Assembly: GCA_902476355.1 (NCBI GenBank)
Contig: CABSCS010000008.1
Coordinates: forward strand, 1-64,000
DNA from: UMGS2069 sp900557585
GTDB lineage: Bacteria > Bacillota > Clostridia > Christensenellales > UBA1242
Length of the DNA: 64,000 bases
Direction of reading: 5' to 3'
This document shows positions 1-7,975 of the stretch, one piece after another. The number at the start of each line of letters is the position of its first letter. Position 1 is the first letter of the stretch. The notes under the pieces were generated by a model. The model saw only the letters and a list, made by a program, of their open reading frames with translations, searched no databases and had not been told where the DNA came from. Both the position numbers and the translations under genes were made by a program.

Positions 1-41
1 GATCCTAAGTCTAGCGTGTTTGCCAATTTCACCACATCCGC
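1..41 (-). tRNA. tRNA-Leu(UAG), 5' part only, cut by window edge
   Basis: Read on the minus strand from 41 downwards, the sequence begins GCGGATGTGGTGAAATTGG, a typical leucine tRNA acceptor and D-arm. It continues through an anticodon stem and a loop whose central triplet is TAG. The rest of the gene, including the variable arm and 3' end, lies outside the window. It would read CUN leucine codons. The identity rests on the anticodon and D-arm only. Confidence 0.8.
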
Positions 42-240
42 GAAAAACATTGTTATTATATATGATAAAATAAAAATTATCAAGTTTTTGTGTTAATTAT
101 TTTATGCTTTCTGTTGGTTTTGATGTCTGCTAATTTAAAGAATATATGTTAAAATAAAAAAATTATTGTTTGAGTTTCTATTAAATGTGGTTTCAGAAAA
201 TATAAAACAAGAAACCAATGCTGATAATGCATGACATAAA

Positions 241-266
241 CCCTTGCAATTTGCAGGGGTTTTGTT
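241..266 (+). terminator. intrinsic terminator of an unidentified upstream transcript
   Basis: An 8-bp hairpin (CCCTTGCA pairing with TGCAGGGG, one G-T pair) is followed by TTTTGTTATTT. No convincing open reading frame lies between the tRNA at 1-41 and this hairpin, so if a transcript ends here it is short and non-coding or starts within 42-240. I see no recognisable RNA family there. Confidence 0.6.
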
Positions 267-340
267 ATTTTTCGCAATAGCAAAGCATATATTGATTTTA
301 ACGAAATAATTTGATATACTTTCACGGAAAGGAGAAAAAT

Positions 341-925
341 ATGGTTTTTGTTTTTGATATTGACGACACACTTTGCGACACAGATGGATATAGTGAAAAA
401 TATATTTCAAAATTTTTTGAGAATCATAATATTGGCTTTAAACAGGTGCGAAAAGTTGTCAGATATGCAGAAATGAAGTTTGACTGGACAGAAGAAGAGG
501 CTCTTGCGTGGTATAAAACCTATGGAGACCAAATGGCACTTGAATTTCCATTGAAGCCAAATGCAAAAGAAACCGTGAATGCTTTGCACGACATGGGGCA
601 CACAATTGTTCTTGCAACTGCGCGTGCAACTGATTGGCATGTTGAACCTGAAAGAATCACTCTTGAATGGCTTGACAAAAACGGCATCAAATATGACAAA
701 ATTTATCTTGGAAGGGTGGACAAAGAACAAATTTGCATTGATGAAAATGCTGATGTGTTTGTTGATGACGACATTAAAATTTGCACAAAAGTTCTTGTGC
801 ACACAAAAACCAAAGCCTATTTGACCAAAACCGACTTTAACAGCACCCTTGAAAAGCCAGCAGGGCTTGAAACAATTGAAAACCTTGCACAGTTGCTTGA
901 AAAAGAAGAAGAATGTGAAATGTAA
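341..925 (+). CDS. HAD-superfamily 5'-nucleotidase (NT5C/YqfW type)
   Basis: A 194-residue cytosolic phosphatase-like protein of the HAD superfamily. Motif I is DIDDTLCDT (nucleophile Asp6, acid Asp8), motif II is the Thr of LATARAT near residue 93, and the metal-binding acidic cluster VDDD sits at 141-144. Length and motif spacing fit the NT5C-like 5'(3')-deoxyribonucleotidase group that includes Bacillus YqfW, so it probably dephosphorylates nucleoside monophosphates. The substrate is inferred. The start at 341 is chosen over an upstream in-frame ATG at 311 because AAAGGAG lies just before it, and the catalytic motif then falls at the usual N-terminal position. A TATACT -10 box lies at about 314-319. 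The gene stands alone and ends in a terminator. Confidence 0.8.
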   Translation: MVFVFDIDDTLCDTDGYSEKYISKFFENHNIGFKQVRKVVRYAEMKFDWTEEEALAWYKTYGDQMALEFPLKPNAKETVNALHDMGHTIVLATARATDWHVEPERITLEWLDKNGIKYDKIYLGRVDKEQICIDENADVFVDDDIKICTKVLVHTKTKAYLTKTDFNSTLEKPAGLETIENLAQLLEKEEECEM

Positions 926-932
926 AAAACAG

Positions 933-967
933 CAATCAAAGCAAAATATTTGTTTTGATTGTTTTTA
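933..967 (+). terminator. intrinsic terminator after the HAD nucleotidase
   Basis: CAATCAAA pairs with TTTGATTG across a short A/T-rich loop and is followed by a T-rich run. It lies directly after the stop codon at 925. Confidence 0.6.
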
Positions 968-982
968 TTTTGTGTTTTTGTT

Positions 983-1010
983 TTGAATGGAGAACATAAT
1001 TTGATATAAT
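983..1010 (+). promoter_or_regulatory. promoter placing transcription start at the coaE ATG (leaderless)
   Basis: TTGAAT (983-988), a 16-bp spacer and TATAAT (1005-1010) form a good sigma-A promoter. The ATG of the next gene begins at 1017, only six bases after the -10 box, so the predicted transcript starts at or next to the A of the start codon. No Shine-Dalgarno sequence is present. Confidence 0.65.
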
Positions 1011-1016
1011 AAAAGC

Positions 1017-1586
1017 ATGGAAAAAATAAAAATAGTAACAATTTCTGGCGAGTCTGGCGCAGGGAAAAGCACTTTTTCAAAATATCTTGCACAAAAACTT
1101 TCTGCAAAAGTTGTTTCGGTTGATGAAATCATTTCAAAACTATATCAAAATGAAAAGTTTTGCAAAAAGATTTTTTCATCTTTCGGAAATCAAGTTTTAA
1201 TTAACGGAAAAATTGAGAAACAAAAAGTTGGAATGCTTGTTTTTGACAACGCAAAAAATCAATCACTTTTAACTGCCATTAGCACTCCATTTATTGAAAA
1301 AGAAATAAAAGAGCAAATGAAAGGGGAAAAGTGTGCAATTATAGATTATAAATTTGCACCGATGCTTTCATTTTTCAAAAAATCAAATTTCAATATTTTG
1401 CTTGTTGCAAACAGTGATGAAAAGCGCCTTGACCTTGTTTTAAAGCGTGATAATGTTTCAAAAGAATATTTGCTTGCCCGCGACCAAAACAGGGTTGACT
1501 ATGGCAAATATAGGTTTGATGAAATCATTTTTCATGACTATGACGACCTTGAACAAAAAGCAGGGGAAATTGCCCGAAAAATTTAA
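1017..1586 (+). CDS. coaE: dephospho-CoA kinase-like P-loop kinase
   Basis: This 189-residue P-loop protein has Walker A GESGAGKST at residues 11-19 and a following SVDEI segment matching the substrate-binding Asp region of CoaE. A C-terminal stretch (RLDLVLKRDN, then ARDQNR) resembles the CoaE lid. CoaE phosphorylates dephospho-CoA, the last step of coenzyme A synthesis. The middle of the protein is divergent and the total is slightly short for the family (about 200), so another nucleoside or nucleotide kinase remains possible. The gene is not next to polA or mutM as it often is in Bacillota. It appears leaderless: TATAAT ends six bases before the ATG and no ribosome-binding site is seen. 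Confidence 0.62.
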   Translation: MEKIKIVTISGESGAGKSTFSKYLAQKLSAKVVSVDEIISKLYQNEKFCKKIFSSFGNQVLINGKIEKQKVGMLVFDNAKNQSLLTAISTPFIEKEIKEQMKGEKCAIIDYKFAPMLSFFKKSNFNILLVANSDEKRLDLVLKRDNVSKEYLLARDQNRVDYGKYRFDEIIFHDYDDLEQKAGEIARKI

Positions 1587-1617
1587 TAAAATTATGAAAA
1601 AATAACCATATAATTTG

Positions 1618-1648
1618 ACTTCGACGAAAATTGTCGAAGTTTTTTTTA
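1618..1648 (+). terminator. intrinsic terminator after coaE
   Basis: ACTTCGACG pairs with TGTCGAAGT around a short A-rich loop, followed by eight T residues. Confidence 0.8.
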
Positions 1649-1695
1649 TTTTTCAAAAATATGTTAAAATTGATATATTTTTAGAAAAGGGTACT

Positions 1696-1767
1696 ATGTC
1701 TATCACACATAACATTGAAAAGGCTAGAAAAAATGGTAACTCTGGTGTTTGTAAACCCCTTTTTTGA
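1696..1767 (+). CDS. possible 23-residue leader peptide upstream of nrdD
   Basis: A short frame starts at ATG 1696, has the purine-rich AGAAAAGGG upstream, and ends at TGA 1765-1767. Its last codons lie in a hairpin plus T-run (about 1743-1766), so the frame ends exactly at what looks like a terminator. It could be a leader or a chance frame; the only support is its ribosome site and position. It contains the CACACATAAC sequence that recurs after rlmH and after fabG. Confidence 0.25.
   Translation: MSITHNIEKARKNGNSGVCKPLF
1743..1766 (+). terminator. terminator-like hairpin ahead of the nrdD promoter region
   Basis: GGTGTTT pairs with AAACCCC (one mismatch) over a two-base loop and is followed by six T residues. 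It separates a possible short transcript from the nrdD regulatory region. Confidence 0.45.
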
Positions 1768-1783
1768 ATATTTATCAAGTTTG

Positions 1784-1847
1784 TATAATTTGCACAAAAC
1801 ACAATAAATTGTGGTGTAAACCTTTGACGAAGCACAATATGTTGTGG
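1784..1847 (+). promoter_or_regulatory. nrdDG promoter with two NrdR boxes
   Basis: A TATAAT -10 element at 1784-1789 is followed by two similar 16-mers, ACACAATAAATTGTGG (1799-1814) and GCACAATATGTTGTGG (1832-1847). Both match the palindromic NrdR-box pattern, and their starts are 33 bp apart, about three helical turns, as is usual for tandem NrdR sites. NrdR is the dATP/ATP-sensing repressor of ribonucleotide reductase genes. The boxes lie downstream of the -10, where a bound repressor would block initiation or early elongation. No nrdR gene is in the window. Confidence 0.8.
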
Positions 1848-1903
1848 TATCACTATGCTTGTAAAACGCGAATAAGGCAACATGCGTTTAGGGGGGAAAT
1901 CAT

Positions 1904-4078
1904 ATGAAAATTATCAAAAGAAGTGGTGAAGAACAAGAATTCGATATCGAAAAAATTGTCAGCGCTATTTCACGTGCAAATCTTGAAGTGGATAAAAAAG
2001 ATAGACTTTCAGATGAGAAAATTCGTGAAATTGCAACCGAAGTTGAAAAAACTTGCAAATCAAGAAAAAGAGCATCAACTGTTGAAGAAATTCAAGACCT
2101 TGTTGAAAATGCTTTGATGGACACAGGCAAGCATGCGCTTGCACGTGCGTATATCACATATCGTCATGTTCGTTCTCTTGTAAGAAAAAGCAACACAACA
2201 GACAAGCAAATTTTGTCGCTTATTGATTGCAACAACGAAGAGGTTAAACAAGAAAACTCAAACAAAAACCCAACCGTAAACAGTGTTCAAAGAGACTATA
2301 TGGCAGGAGAAGTTAGCAAAGACCTTTGCAAACGTTTCCTTGTTCCTGAAAACATTTGGAAAGCACATGAAGAAGGAATCATTCACTTTCATGATGCTGA
2401 CTATTTTGCTCAAAGAATGCATAACTGCGACCTTATCAACCTTGAAGACATGCTTCAAAATGGAACTGTAATTTCTGGCACAATGATTGAAAAACCTCGT
2501 TCATTTTCAACTGCTTGCAACATTGCAACACAAATCATTGCACAAGTTGCATCAAGCCAATATGGTGGACAAAGCATTTCGCTTACACACCTTGCACCTT
2601 TTGTTGATGTTTCAAGAAAGAAAATCCGCAAAAACCTTATTCATTCTTTTGAAGAACTTAATATTCACGTTCCAGAGAACAAACTTGATGAACTTGTTGA
2701 AGAAAGAGTTCGTGAAGAAATCAACAAAGGAATTCAAACAATTCAATATCAAGTTATCACACTTATGACAACCAATGGTCAAGCACCATTTATCACAGTG
2801 TTCATGTATCTTGGAGAAGCAAAGAACGAGCAAGAAAAGAAAGACCTTGCAATGATGATTGAAGAAACTTTAAACCAAAGAATTCAAGGTGTTAAAAACC
2901 AAGCCGGCGTTTATATTACACCAGCGTTCCCAAAACTTATCTATGTTCTTGAAGAGCAAAACATTCATGAGGACAGCCCATATTATTATCTCACTAAACT
3001 TGCAGCGAAATGCACTGCAAAACGCATGGTTCCAGACTATATTTCTGAAAAGAAAATGCTTGAACTTAAAGTTGACAAGAACGGAGAAGGACATTGCTAT
3101 ACCTGCATGGGTTGCAGAAGTTTCTTGACCCCATATGTTGATGAAAACGGCAAGCCTAAATATTATGGCAGATTCAACCAAGGCGTTGTAACCTTGAACC
3201 TTATCGACATTGCACTTTCTTCAAAGAAAGACCTTGATGAATTCTGGAAAATCTTTGATGAAAGAGCAGAACTTTGCCACAAAGCACTTCAATGCAGACA
3301 CGAGCGTTTGACTGGTGCTTTGTCAGACGTATCACCAATTTTGTGGCAATATGGCGCACTTGCACGCCTTAAACCAGGTGAGAAAATTGACAAACTTCTT
3401 CATGGTGGCTATTCAACAATTTCACTTGGCTATGCTGGACTTTGGGAAACAGTTTACTATATGACCGGCAAAAAACTTACAGAGCCAGAAGGCAAAGAGT
3501 TTGGTCTTAAAGTGATGAGAAAACTCAACGAGTATACCAAAAAGTGGAAAGAGGCTGAAAACATTGACTATTCACTTTATGGAACACCACTTGAAAGCAC
3601 AACTTATAAGTTTGCAAAATGCTTGCAAAAACGCTTTGGAATTATTCCTGGCGTGACTGACAAGGCATATATCACAAACAGTTATCATGTTCATGTAACC
3701 GAGCCTATCAACGCTTTTGACAAACTTAAACTTGAAAGCGAATTTCAGGCACTCAGCCCAGGCGGTGCAATTTCATATGTTGAAGTTCCAAACATGCAAA
3801 ACAACATTGACGCAGTTTTGGAAGTTATGAAATTTATTTATGACAACATCATGTATGCCGAACTTAACACAAAAAGTGACTATTGCATGAATTGTGGTTA
3901 TGACGGCGAAATCAAAATTATTGAAAAAGACGGAAAACTTGTTTGGCAATGCCCAAATTGTGGAAATACAGACCAAACAAAAATGAACGTTGCAAGACGA
4001 ACATGCGGTTATATTGGAACCCAATATTGGAACCAAGGAAGAACCGAAGAAATCAAAGAAAGAGTTTTGCATTTATAG
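1904..4078 (+). CDS. nrdD: anaerobic (class III) ribonucleoside-triphosphate reductase
   Basis: This 724-residue oxygen-sensitive reductase makes dNTPs from NTPs in the cytosol. An N-terminal ATP-cone (about residues 1-95) provides allosteric control. The C-terminal glycyl-radical loop RTCGYIG places the radical at Gly702. Four cysteines at about 661, 664, 683 and 686 (CMNC and CPNC) form the structural zinc site. A Cys-rich segment CYTCMGC in the middle is near the catalytic region. The length is normal for the family. It starts at ATG 1904 behind GGGGGG and is followed ten bases later by its activase gene nrdG, with which it forms an operon under the NrdR boxes. It implies anaerobic growth. 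Confidence 0.97.
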   Translation: MKIIKRSGEEQEFDIEKIVSAISRANLEVDKKDRLSDEKIREIATEVEKTCKSRKRASTVEEIQDLVENALMDTGKHALARAYITYRHVRSLVRKSNTTDKQILSLIDCNNEEVKQENSNKNPTVNSVQRDYMAGEVSKDLCKRFLVPENIWKAHEEGIIHFHDADYFAQRMHNCDLINLEDMLQNGTVISGTMIEKPRSFSTACNIATQIIAQVASSQYGGQSISLTHLAPFVDVSRKKIRKNLIHSFEELNIHVPENKLDELVEERVREEINKGIQTIQYQVITLMTTNGQAPFITVFMYLGEAKNEQEKKDLAMMIEETLNQRIQGVKNQAGVYITPAFPKLIYVLEEQNIHEDSPYYYLTKLAAKCTAKRMVPDYISEKKMLELKVDKNGEGHCYTCMGCRSFLTPYVDENGKPKYYGRFNQGVVTLNLIDIALSSKKDLDEFWKIFDERAELCHKALQCRHERLTGALSDVSPILWQYGALARLKPGEKIDKLLHGGYSTISLGYAGLWETVYYMTGKKLTEPEGKEFGLKVMRKLNEYTKKWKEAENIDYSLYGTPLESTTYKFAKCLQKRFGIIPGVTDKAYITNSYHVHVTEPINAFDKLKLESEFQALSPGGAISYVEVPNMQNNIDAVLEVMKFIYDNIMYAELNTKSDYCMNCGYDGEIKIIEKDGKLVWQCPNCGNTDQTKMNVARRTCGYIGTQYWNQGRTEEIKERVLHL

Positions 4079-4087
4079 GAGTAGAAA

Positions 4088-4612
4088 ATGAACTATGCAA
4101 CCATTAAAAACACAGACATTGCAAACGGACAAGGAGTTCGAATTTCCTTGTTTGTTTCAGGTTGCACACATCATTGCAAAAACTGCTTCAATCAAGAGGC
4201 TTGGGACTTTAATTTTGGAAAACCATTCACGGTTGAGGTTGAAGACCAAATCTTGAAACTTTGTGAAGCGTCATATATCAGGGGCTTAACGCTTCTTGGT
4301 GGCGAACCAATGCATCCAAACAATCAACAAGGCATTTATAACCTTGTAAAGCGTTTCAGAGAGAAATTTGGGAATAAAAAAGACATCTGGTGTTATTCTG
4401 GCTATATTTTTGACAAAGACTTTGTCAAAGGTGGCAGGGCATATACCGATAAAACCGATTTTCTGCTTGATAATTTTGATGTTTTGGTTGATGGACCTTT
4501 CATTGATGAACAAAAAGACATTTCTCTCAAATTTCGTGGTTCTAGAAATCAAAGAATCATAAATGTGAAAGAAAGTCGAAAGCAAAACAAAATTGTTCTT
4601 TATATGGAATAA
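4088..4612 (+). CDS. nrdG: anaerobic ribonucleotide reductase activating protein
   Basis: This 174-residue radical-SAM enzyme installs the glycyl radical on NrdD. The iron-sulfur cluster motif CX3CX2C is seen at Cys26, Cys30 and Cys33 (GCTHHCKNC), and the GGEP motif typical of activases follows in LLGGEPM. It uses S-adenosylmethionine and a reduced [4Fe-4S] cluster. It is translated from ATG 4088 with a GGAG site in the short gap after nrdD, and a terminator follows. Length and motifs are typical. Confidence 0.95.
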   Translation: MNYATIKNTDIANGQGVRISLFVSGCTHHCKNCFNQEAWDFNFGKPFTVEVEDQILKLCEASYIRGLTLLGGEPMHPNNQQGIYNLVKRFREKFGNKKDIWCYSGYIFDKDFVKGGRAYTDKTDFLLDNFDVLVDGPFIDEQKDISLKFRGSRNQRIINVKESRKQNKIVLYME

Positions 4613-4627
4613 AATTTTAAAGAGTAT

Positions 4628-4659
4628 AAAAGCAACATGCAAAAGCGTGTTGCTTTTCT
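4628..4659 (+). terminator. intrinsic terminator of nrdDG
   Basis: GCAACATGC pairs with GCGTGTTGC over a four-A loop, giving nine base pairs, followed by TTTTCTTTTT. Confidence 0.85.
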
Positions 4660-4712
4660 TTTTGTGAAAGATTTAGAAATGAAAAATGGGGGAAAGTGAG
4701 AAAAAGTGGCAA

Positions 4713-4742
4713 AAAAAAATCCACAAATTTGTGGATTTTTCT
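4713..4742 (-). terminator. bidirectional terminator between nrdG and the SHOCT gene
   Basis: AAATCCAC pairs with GTGGATTT around AAATTT, with A and T runs on both sides, so it can end transcripts from either direction. On the minus strand it directly follows the stop of the gene ending at 4756. Confidence 0.75.
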
Positions 4743-4755
4743 TGTTTGAAAGTTT

Positions 4756-5391
4756 CTATTTAAGAAGGTCTGCTTTCATTTGGTTGTATTCTTCTTCTGA
4801 AATGAGACCGTCTGCTTTCATTTTGTTGAGTTTTGCAAGTTTGTCTTCAACGGTTTCTTCAACTGGTGCAGGGTTAACAACTTCTGGTTCTGCTTTAACT
4901 TCTGTTGCAACTGCTTTTTCTGCAAGTTCTTGTGCTTGAAGTTCTTTGCTGTTCTTGCTATAATCAATAATAATCAAAATTGCAGAAGCAAGAAGTCCAA
5001 GAACAATAAGAATTGAAATTGCGCCTGTCCAATCAAATCCATTTTGTGCCATTGAAATGATGCTGTAAACAACATTAAGAAGGTTTACAATTGCAACAAA
5101 AAGGATTGTACCTTTTTTAGCAGCATATTCTTTGTTGTCAAGTTTTGCAAATTTCAAAATTTTCACTGAAAATACCAAGAGAAGAATTGAAATGCCGATT
5201 GAAACAACAATTGATGCAACTGATGATATTATAACTGCTTGAACTGATTCATCCAATTGACCTGCTGCTTTCGCAATTGAAATTACATATGCGAGCATTG
5301 CAACAACATAAATTCCAAGAAGGATGTTGAGTGACCAAGCAACAATGCTAGTGATTGCACCTGCTTTAGTAAGAGTTCTCTTATTTGCCAT
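4756..5391 (-). CDS. membrane protein with C-terminal SHOCT domain
   Basis: This 211-residue protein has four hydrophobic segments (about residues 12-40, 48-75, 92-112 and 122-142). An acidic Pro/Val/Glu linker leads to a C-terminal SHOCT-type helical motif of about 30 residues (LNKMKADGLISEEEYNQMK). SHOCT domains are short oligomerisation modules found at the ends of many bacterial membrane proteins, and the function of this one is unknown. The start at 5391 has a GGAG site (AAAAGGAGATAAAAT on its own strand). It converges on nrdG and is divergent from rlmH. A second protein with the same design lies just past rlmH at 6155-7057. Confidence 0.7.
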   Translation of the reverse strand: MANKRTLTKAGAITSIVAWSLNILLGIYVVAMLAYVISIAKAAGQLDESVQAVIISSVASIVVSIGISILLLVFSVKILKFAKLDNKEYAAKKGTILFVAIVNLLNVVYSIISMAQNGFDWTGAISILIVLGLLASAILIIIDYSKNSKELQAQELAEKAVATEVKAEPEVVNPAPVEETVEDKLAKLNKMKADGLISEEEYNQMKADLLK

Positions 5392-5544
5392 ATTTTATCT
5401 CCTTTTATTGATATTTCTATGATAGAATATTTTAAGTGTATATGTCAAATAAATTGAAAATATTATACAATTTTTTATAAAATGACTAAATTTGTTATAA
5501 CTTTGCATAAAAGTATGGCATAATAAAGAAAAGGGAAAAGAAAA

Positions 5545-6006
5545 ATGATAAAAATTAACATTGTTTGCGTGGGCTCGATTAAAGAAAAGTTCTTTGAAGA
5601 CGCTGTAAAGGAATATTCAAAGCGTTTGTCAAAGTTTTGCAAACTTCAAATTGTCGAGGTTGAAGAAGAGAGCAAGCAACAAAACATTGAAAAGAAAATT
5701 CAAATTGAAAGCGAAAGGCTCAAAAACGCATGCAAGGGCTTTGTTATTTTGCTTGATAGGTGCAAACAAGAAGTTTCAAGCGAAGACCTTTCATTTATGC
5801 TTGATTCGCTCAAAAATGTTGGAACAAGTGAAATCAGTTTTGTGATTGGCGGTTCGAACGGAGTGAGTGAAGAGTTTAAAAAGCAAGCAAACAAATGTGT
5901 GTCTTTTGGAAAAATCACTTTTCCACATCAACTTTTTCGCGTTGTGCTTCTTGAACAAATCTATCGCGCGTTTACAATTTCTGCGGGTCTTCCGTATCAT
6001 AAATAA
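5545..6006 (+). CDS. rlmH: 23S rRNA (pseudouridine-1915 N3)-methyltransferase RlmH
   Basis: A 153-residue SPOUT-class methyltransferase that methylates pseudouridine 1915 in helix 69 of 23S rRNA. The SAM-binding trefoil-knot signature is visible as IGGSNGVSEEF, and the C-terminus EQIYRAFTISAGLPYHK ends in the family's invariant YHK. Length is typical (about 155-160). The start at ATG 5545 follows a GAAAAGGG purine-rich site. The gene is a single unit, followed by a copy of the CACACATAAC motif and a terminator. Confidence 0.95.
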   Translation: MIKINIVCVGSIKEKFFEDAVKEYSKRLSKFCKLQIVEVEEESKQQNIEKKIQIESERLKNACKGFVILLDRCKQEVSSEDLSFMLDSLKNVGTSEISFVIGGSNGVSEEFKKQANKCVSFGKITFPHQLFRVVLLEQIYRAFTISAGLPYHK

Positions 6007-6057
6007 TGCTATGCCACACATAACACCTATGTCTGACATAGCACTTTGAACGCTAGA

Positions 6058-6086
6058 AAAATTGGGCTTTTCAGCCCTTTTTCTTT
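6058..6086 (+). terminator. intrinsic terminator after rlmH
   Basis: GGGCT pairs with AGCCC over a TTTC loop, preceded by an A run and followed by TTTTTCTTTTT. Confidence 0.75.
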
Positions 6087-6154
6087 TTGAAAAAAAATGA
6101 TACATATTTTTGTCCTTTTTGCAAAAACTAGAAATAAAGGACAAAGGTGGAGCC

Positions 6155-7057
6155 ATGAAAAGAATCAGAAAAGACAAGGTGAAGCGCGGAAGAATTATCC
6201 TTTCAGCAATTTTAACATTTGCACTTGCAATTTTATCTCTTGGGTTTGGAGCATATCTTGGATATGTAACGCTGAACATTAACTATGTCACAATTGGAAC
6301 AATGACAACAAAGGTTGGTGGACTTTTGGTTGTTGCAGGATTTTTCATTTTCTTTGGTTGTATTGGTGGGGTTATAAGTTTGAAAGAACTTTTCATTTCT
6401 CACCGCAATGAAGAAAAGTTTTCGGCATACAAAGGTTCGCTTATTTCTGCAATTATATTTTATTGCGTGATTGCGCTTATCTCAATAATGGGCATTGTTT
6501 CATCGTTCATCAGTTATGTTCCATCGCAGTACACCTGGGGAGTAATCGGGCTTGGAGCGCTTTCGCTTGTGCTTTCGGCGGGTTGCTTTTATTGTGTTTT
6601 CAAGGAACTTAAAGAGCATAAAAAGAAAACCAAACAACAAGCAAATCAAAACCGAGCAACTGATAATGGGGCATTCAACATGAATCTTGATGCAAACGAA
6701 ATTCATCGTTTTTCAAACATGACACAGCAAAATGGGCAAACCCCTCAAACAATGCAAAGTCAAACGCAACAAACTTCTCAAAATATTGCGCAAAATCCTA
6801 ATGTACAAAATGCTGGAAACAATCAGCAATATGCGGAAAATCGTGGGTTTGAAGGCAAAAATCAATTTCAAAATGATGTTTTAACACCTTTTCAAAAGCA
6901 ACAACTTGCCGAAGTGAAAGAGGACAAAAAAGTGCAAAGCAAAGAAGATTTAAACTTTGTTTCGCTTGCAGAACAACTGATGCAACTTGAAGAGCTTCGC
7001 AAAGCGGGGCTGATAAACGACCAAGAGTATCAAGAACTTAAACGAAAGTGCATTTAA
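6155..7057 (+). CDS. membrane protein with Gln/Asn-rich linker and SHOCT domain
   Basis: This 300-residue protein has four predicted membrane segments in the first 165 residues and a basic cytosolic loop (KELKEHKKKTK). A long Gln/Asn/Thr-rich, low-complexity linker spans roughly 175-250, and a C-terminal SHOCT-like motif (LEELRKAGLINDQEYQELK) ends the protein. The design matches the gene at 4756-5391, though the sequences differ. The function is unknown; it may be a membrane organiser. The ATG at 6155 is chosen because AAAGGTGG lies just upstream; an in-frame TTG at 6110 would start inside the region right after the rlmH terminator. Confidence 0.65.
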   Translation: MKRIRKDKVKRGRIILSAILTFALAILSLGFGAYLGYVTLNINYVTIGTMTTKVGGLLVVAGFFIFFGCIGGVISLKELFISHRNEEKFSAYKGSLISAIIFYCVIALISIMGIVSSFISYVPSQYTWGVIGLGALSLVLSAGCFYCVFKELKEHKKKTKQQANQNRATDNGAFNMNLDANEIHRFSNMTQQNGQTPQTMQSQTQQTSQNIAQNPNVQNAGNNQQYAENRGFEGKNQFQNDVLTPFQKQQLAEVKEDKKVQSKEDLNFVSLAEQLMQLEELRKAGLINDQEYQELKRKCI

Positions 7058-7144
7058 AATTTTTTTCAGTTTTCAAAAATAGTTGATTGTGCGTTTTTTG
7101 TTTGCTATAATATGTGCGATAAAATTATTATAGAGGGAATACAA

Positions 7145-7777
7145 ATGAAAAAGTTTTTTAGTGACTTTAAAGCATTCATCAGCCGTGGAAATGTTCTTGA
7201 TATGGCTGTCGGCGTTATCGTTGGTGGCGCGTTCAACGCAATTGTAACTGCTTTCACAAACAAAATCATTATGCCACTTATCAATTTGCTTTTGTCTGTT
7301 GGCGGAGAAAACGGACTTGAAAAAGCATACACATTTTTGAAAATTGTTCGCAATGCAGAAGGTCAAATTGACCTTACAAAATCAATCTATATTGATTGGG
7401 GCGCATTTATCACAGCAATCATCAACTTCTTTATCATTGCATTCACATTATTTGTGATTTTGAAAGTTGCAATGAAGAGCAGTGAAATGTTCAAAAAGAC
7501 TATGAAAGACATTGAAAAAACATCTCCAACCAAAGCAGAAAAGAAAGAACTCAAAGCACGTGGCGTTAACATGAAAGACAGAACTGCTGTTAAAACTGCA
7601 CTTATTGCTCTTCGCAAAGAAAAGGAAGAAGAAGCAAAAGCCGAGGCAGCGCGTCTTGAAGCCGAAAAAGCAAAAGTTGAAACTGATGCAGATGTTCTTC
7701 GTGACATTCGTGACCTTTTGAAAGCACAAACCGAAGAAAAAGTTCAAGAAGCAAATATTGAAACTGAAAATAAATAA
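7145..7777 (+). CDS. mscL: large-conductance mechanosensitive channel with extended cytoplasmic region
   Basis: The N-terminus (RGNVLDMAVGVIVGGAF, residues 14-30) is the conserved amphipathic helix and first membrane helix of MscL, and the second membrane helix lies near 87-108. The canonical C-terminal bundle helix (VLRDIRDLLKAQ) is at 184-195. The channel opens under membrane tension to release solutes during hypo-osmotic shock. The protein is 210 residues against the usual 130-150. The excess is a charged Lys/Glu/Ala-rich stretch of about 65 residues (115-180) between the second membrane helix and the terminal bundle. ATG 7145 follows AGAGGG; an upstream in-frame ATG at 7112 lacks a site. 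Confidence 0.92.
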   Translation: MKKFFSDFKAFISRGNVLDMAVGVIVGGAFNAIVTAFTNKIIMPLINLLLSVGGENGLEKAYTFLKIVRNAEGQIDLTKSIYIDWGAFITAIINFFIIAFTLFVILKVAMKSSEMFKKTMKDIEKTSPTKAEKKELKARGVNMKDRTAVKTALIALRKEKEEEAKAEAARLEAEKAKVETDADVLRDIRDLLKAQTEEKVQEANIETENK

Positions 7778-7785
7778 TTAATAAG

Positions 7786-7962
7786 TTGCTTGTTTTCGAC
7801 CTTGAAAAATTTATTTCAAAAATCAATATTAGTTTTATAACTTTCAACATAGACACAATGTCGGTTTCAATTCAATTGTCAGACGAAACGGAAGAGATAT
7901 TTGAAAGTGCTTATGAAAAGTTTGATGAGAACCTTGTTCCGCAAGACTGGCACAATTTTTAG
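7786..7962 (+). pseudogene. possible small ORF or gene remnant downstream of mscL
   Basis: A frame opened by a TTG at 7786 (LVFDLEKFISK...) or by ATG 7858 (MSVSIQLSDETEEIFE) runs to TAG 7960-7962. Its codon choice (GAC, CTT, GAA) resembles neighbouring genes, but no ribosome-binding site is evident at either start. I recognise no family. It is followed by a good terminator, so something is probably transcribed here. It could be a true short protein of about 34 residues or the tail of a decayed gene. Confidence 0.3.
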
Positions 7963-7975
7963 TATTATAGATATG

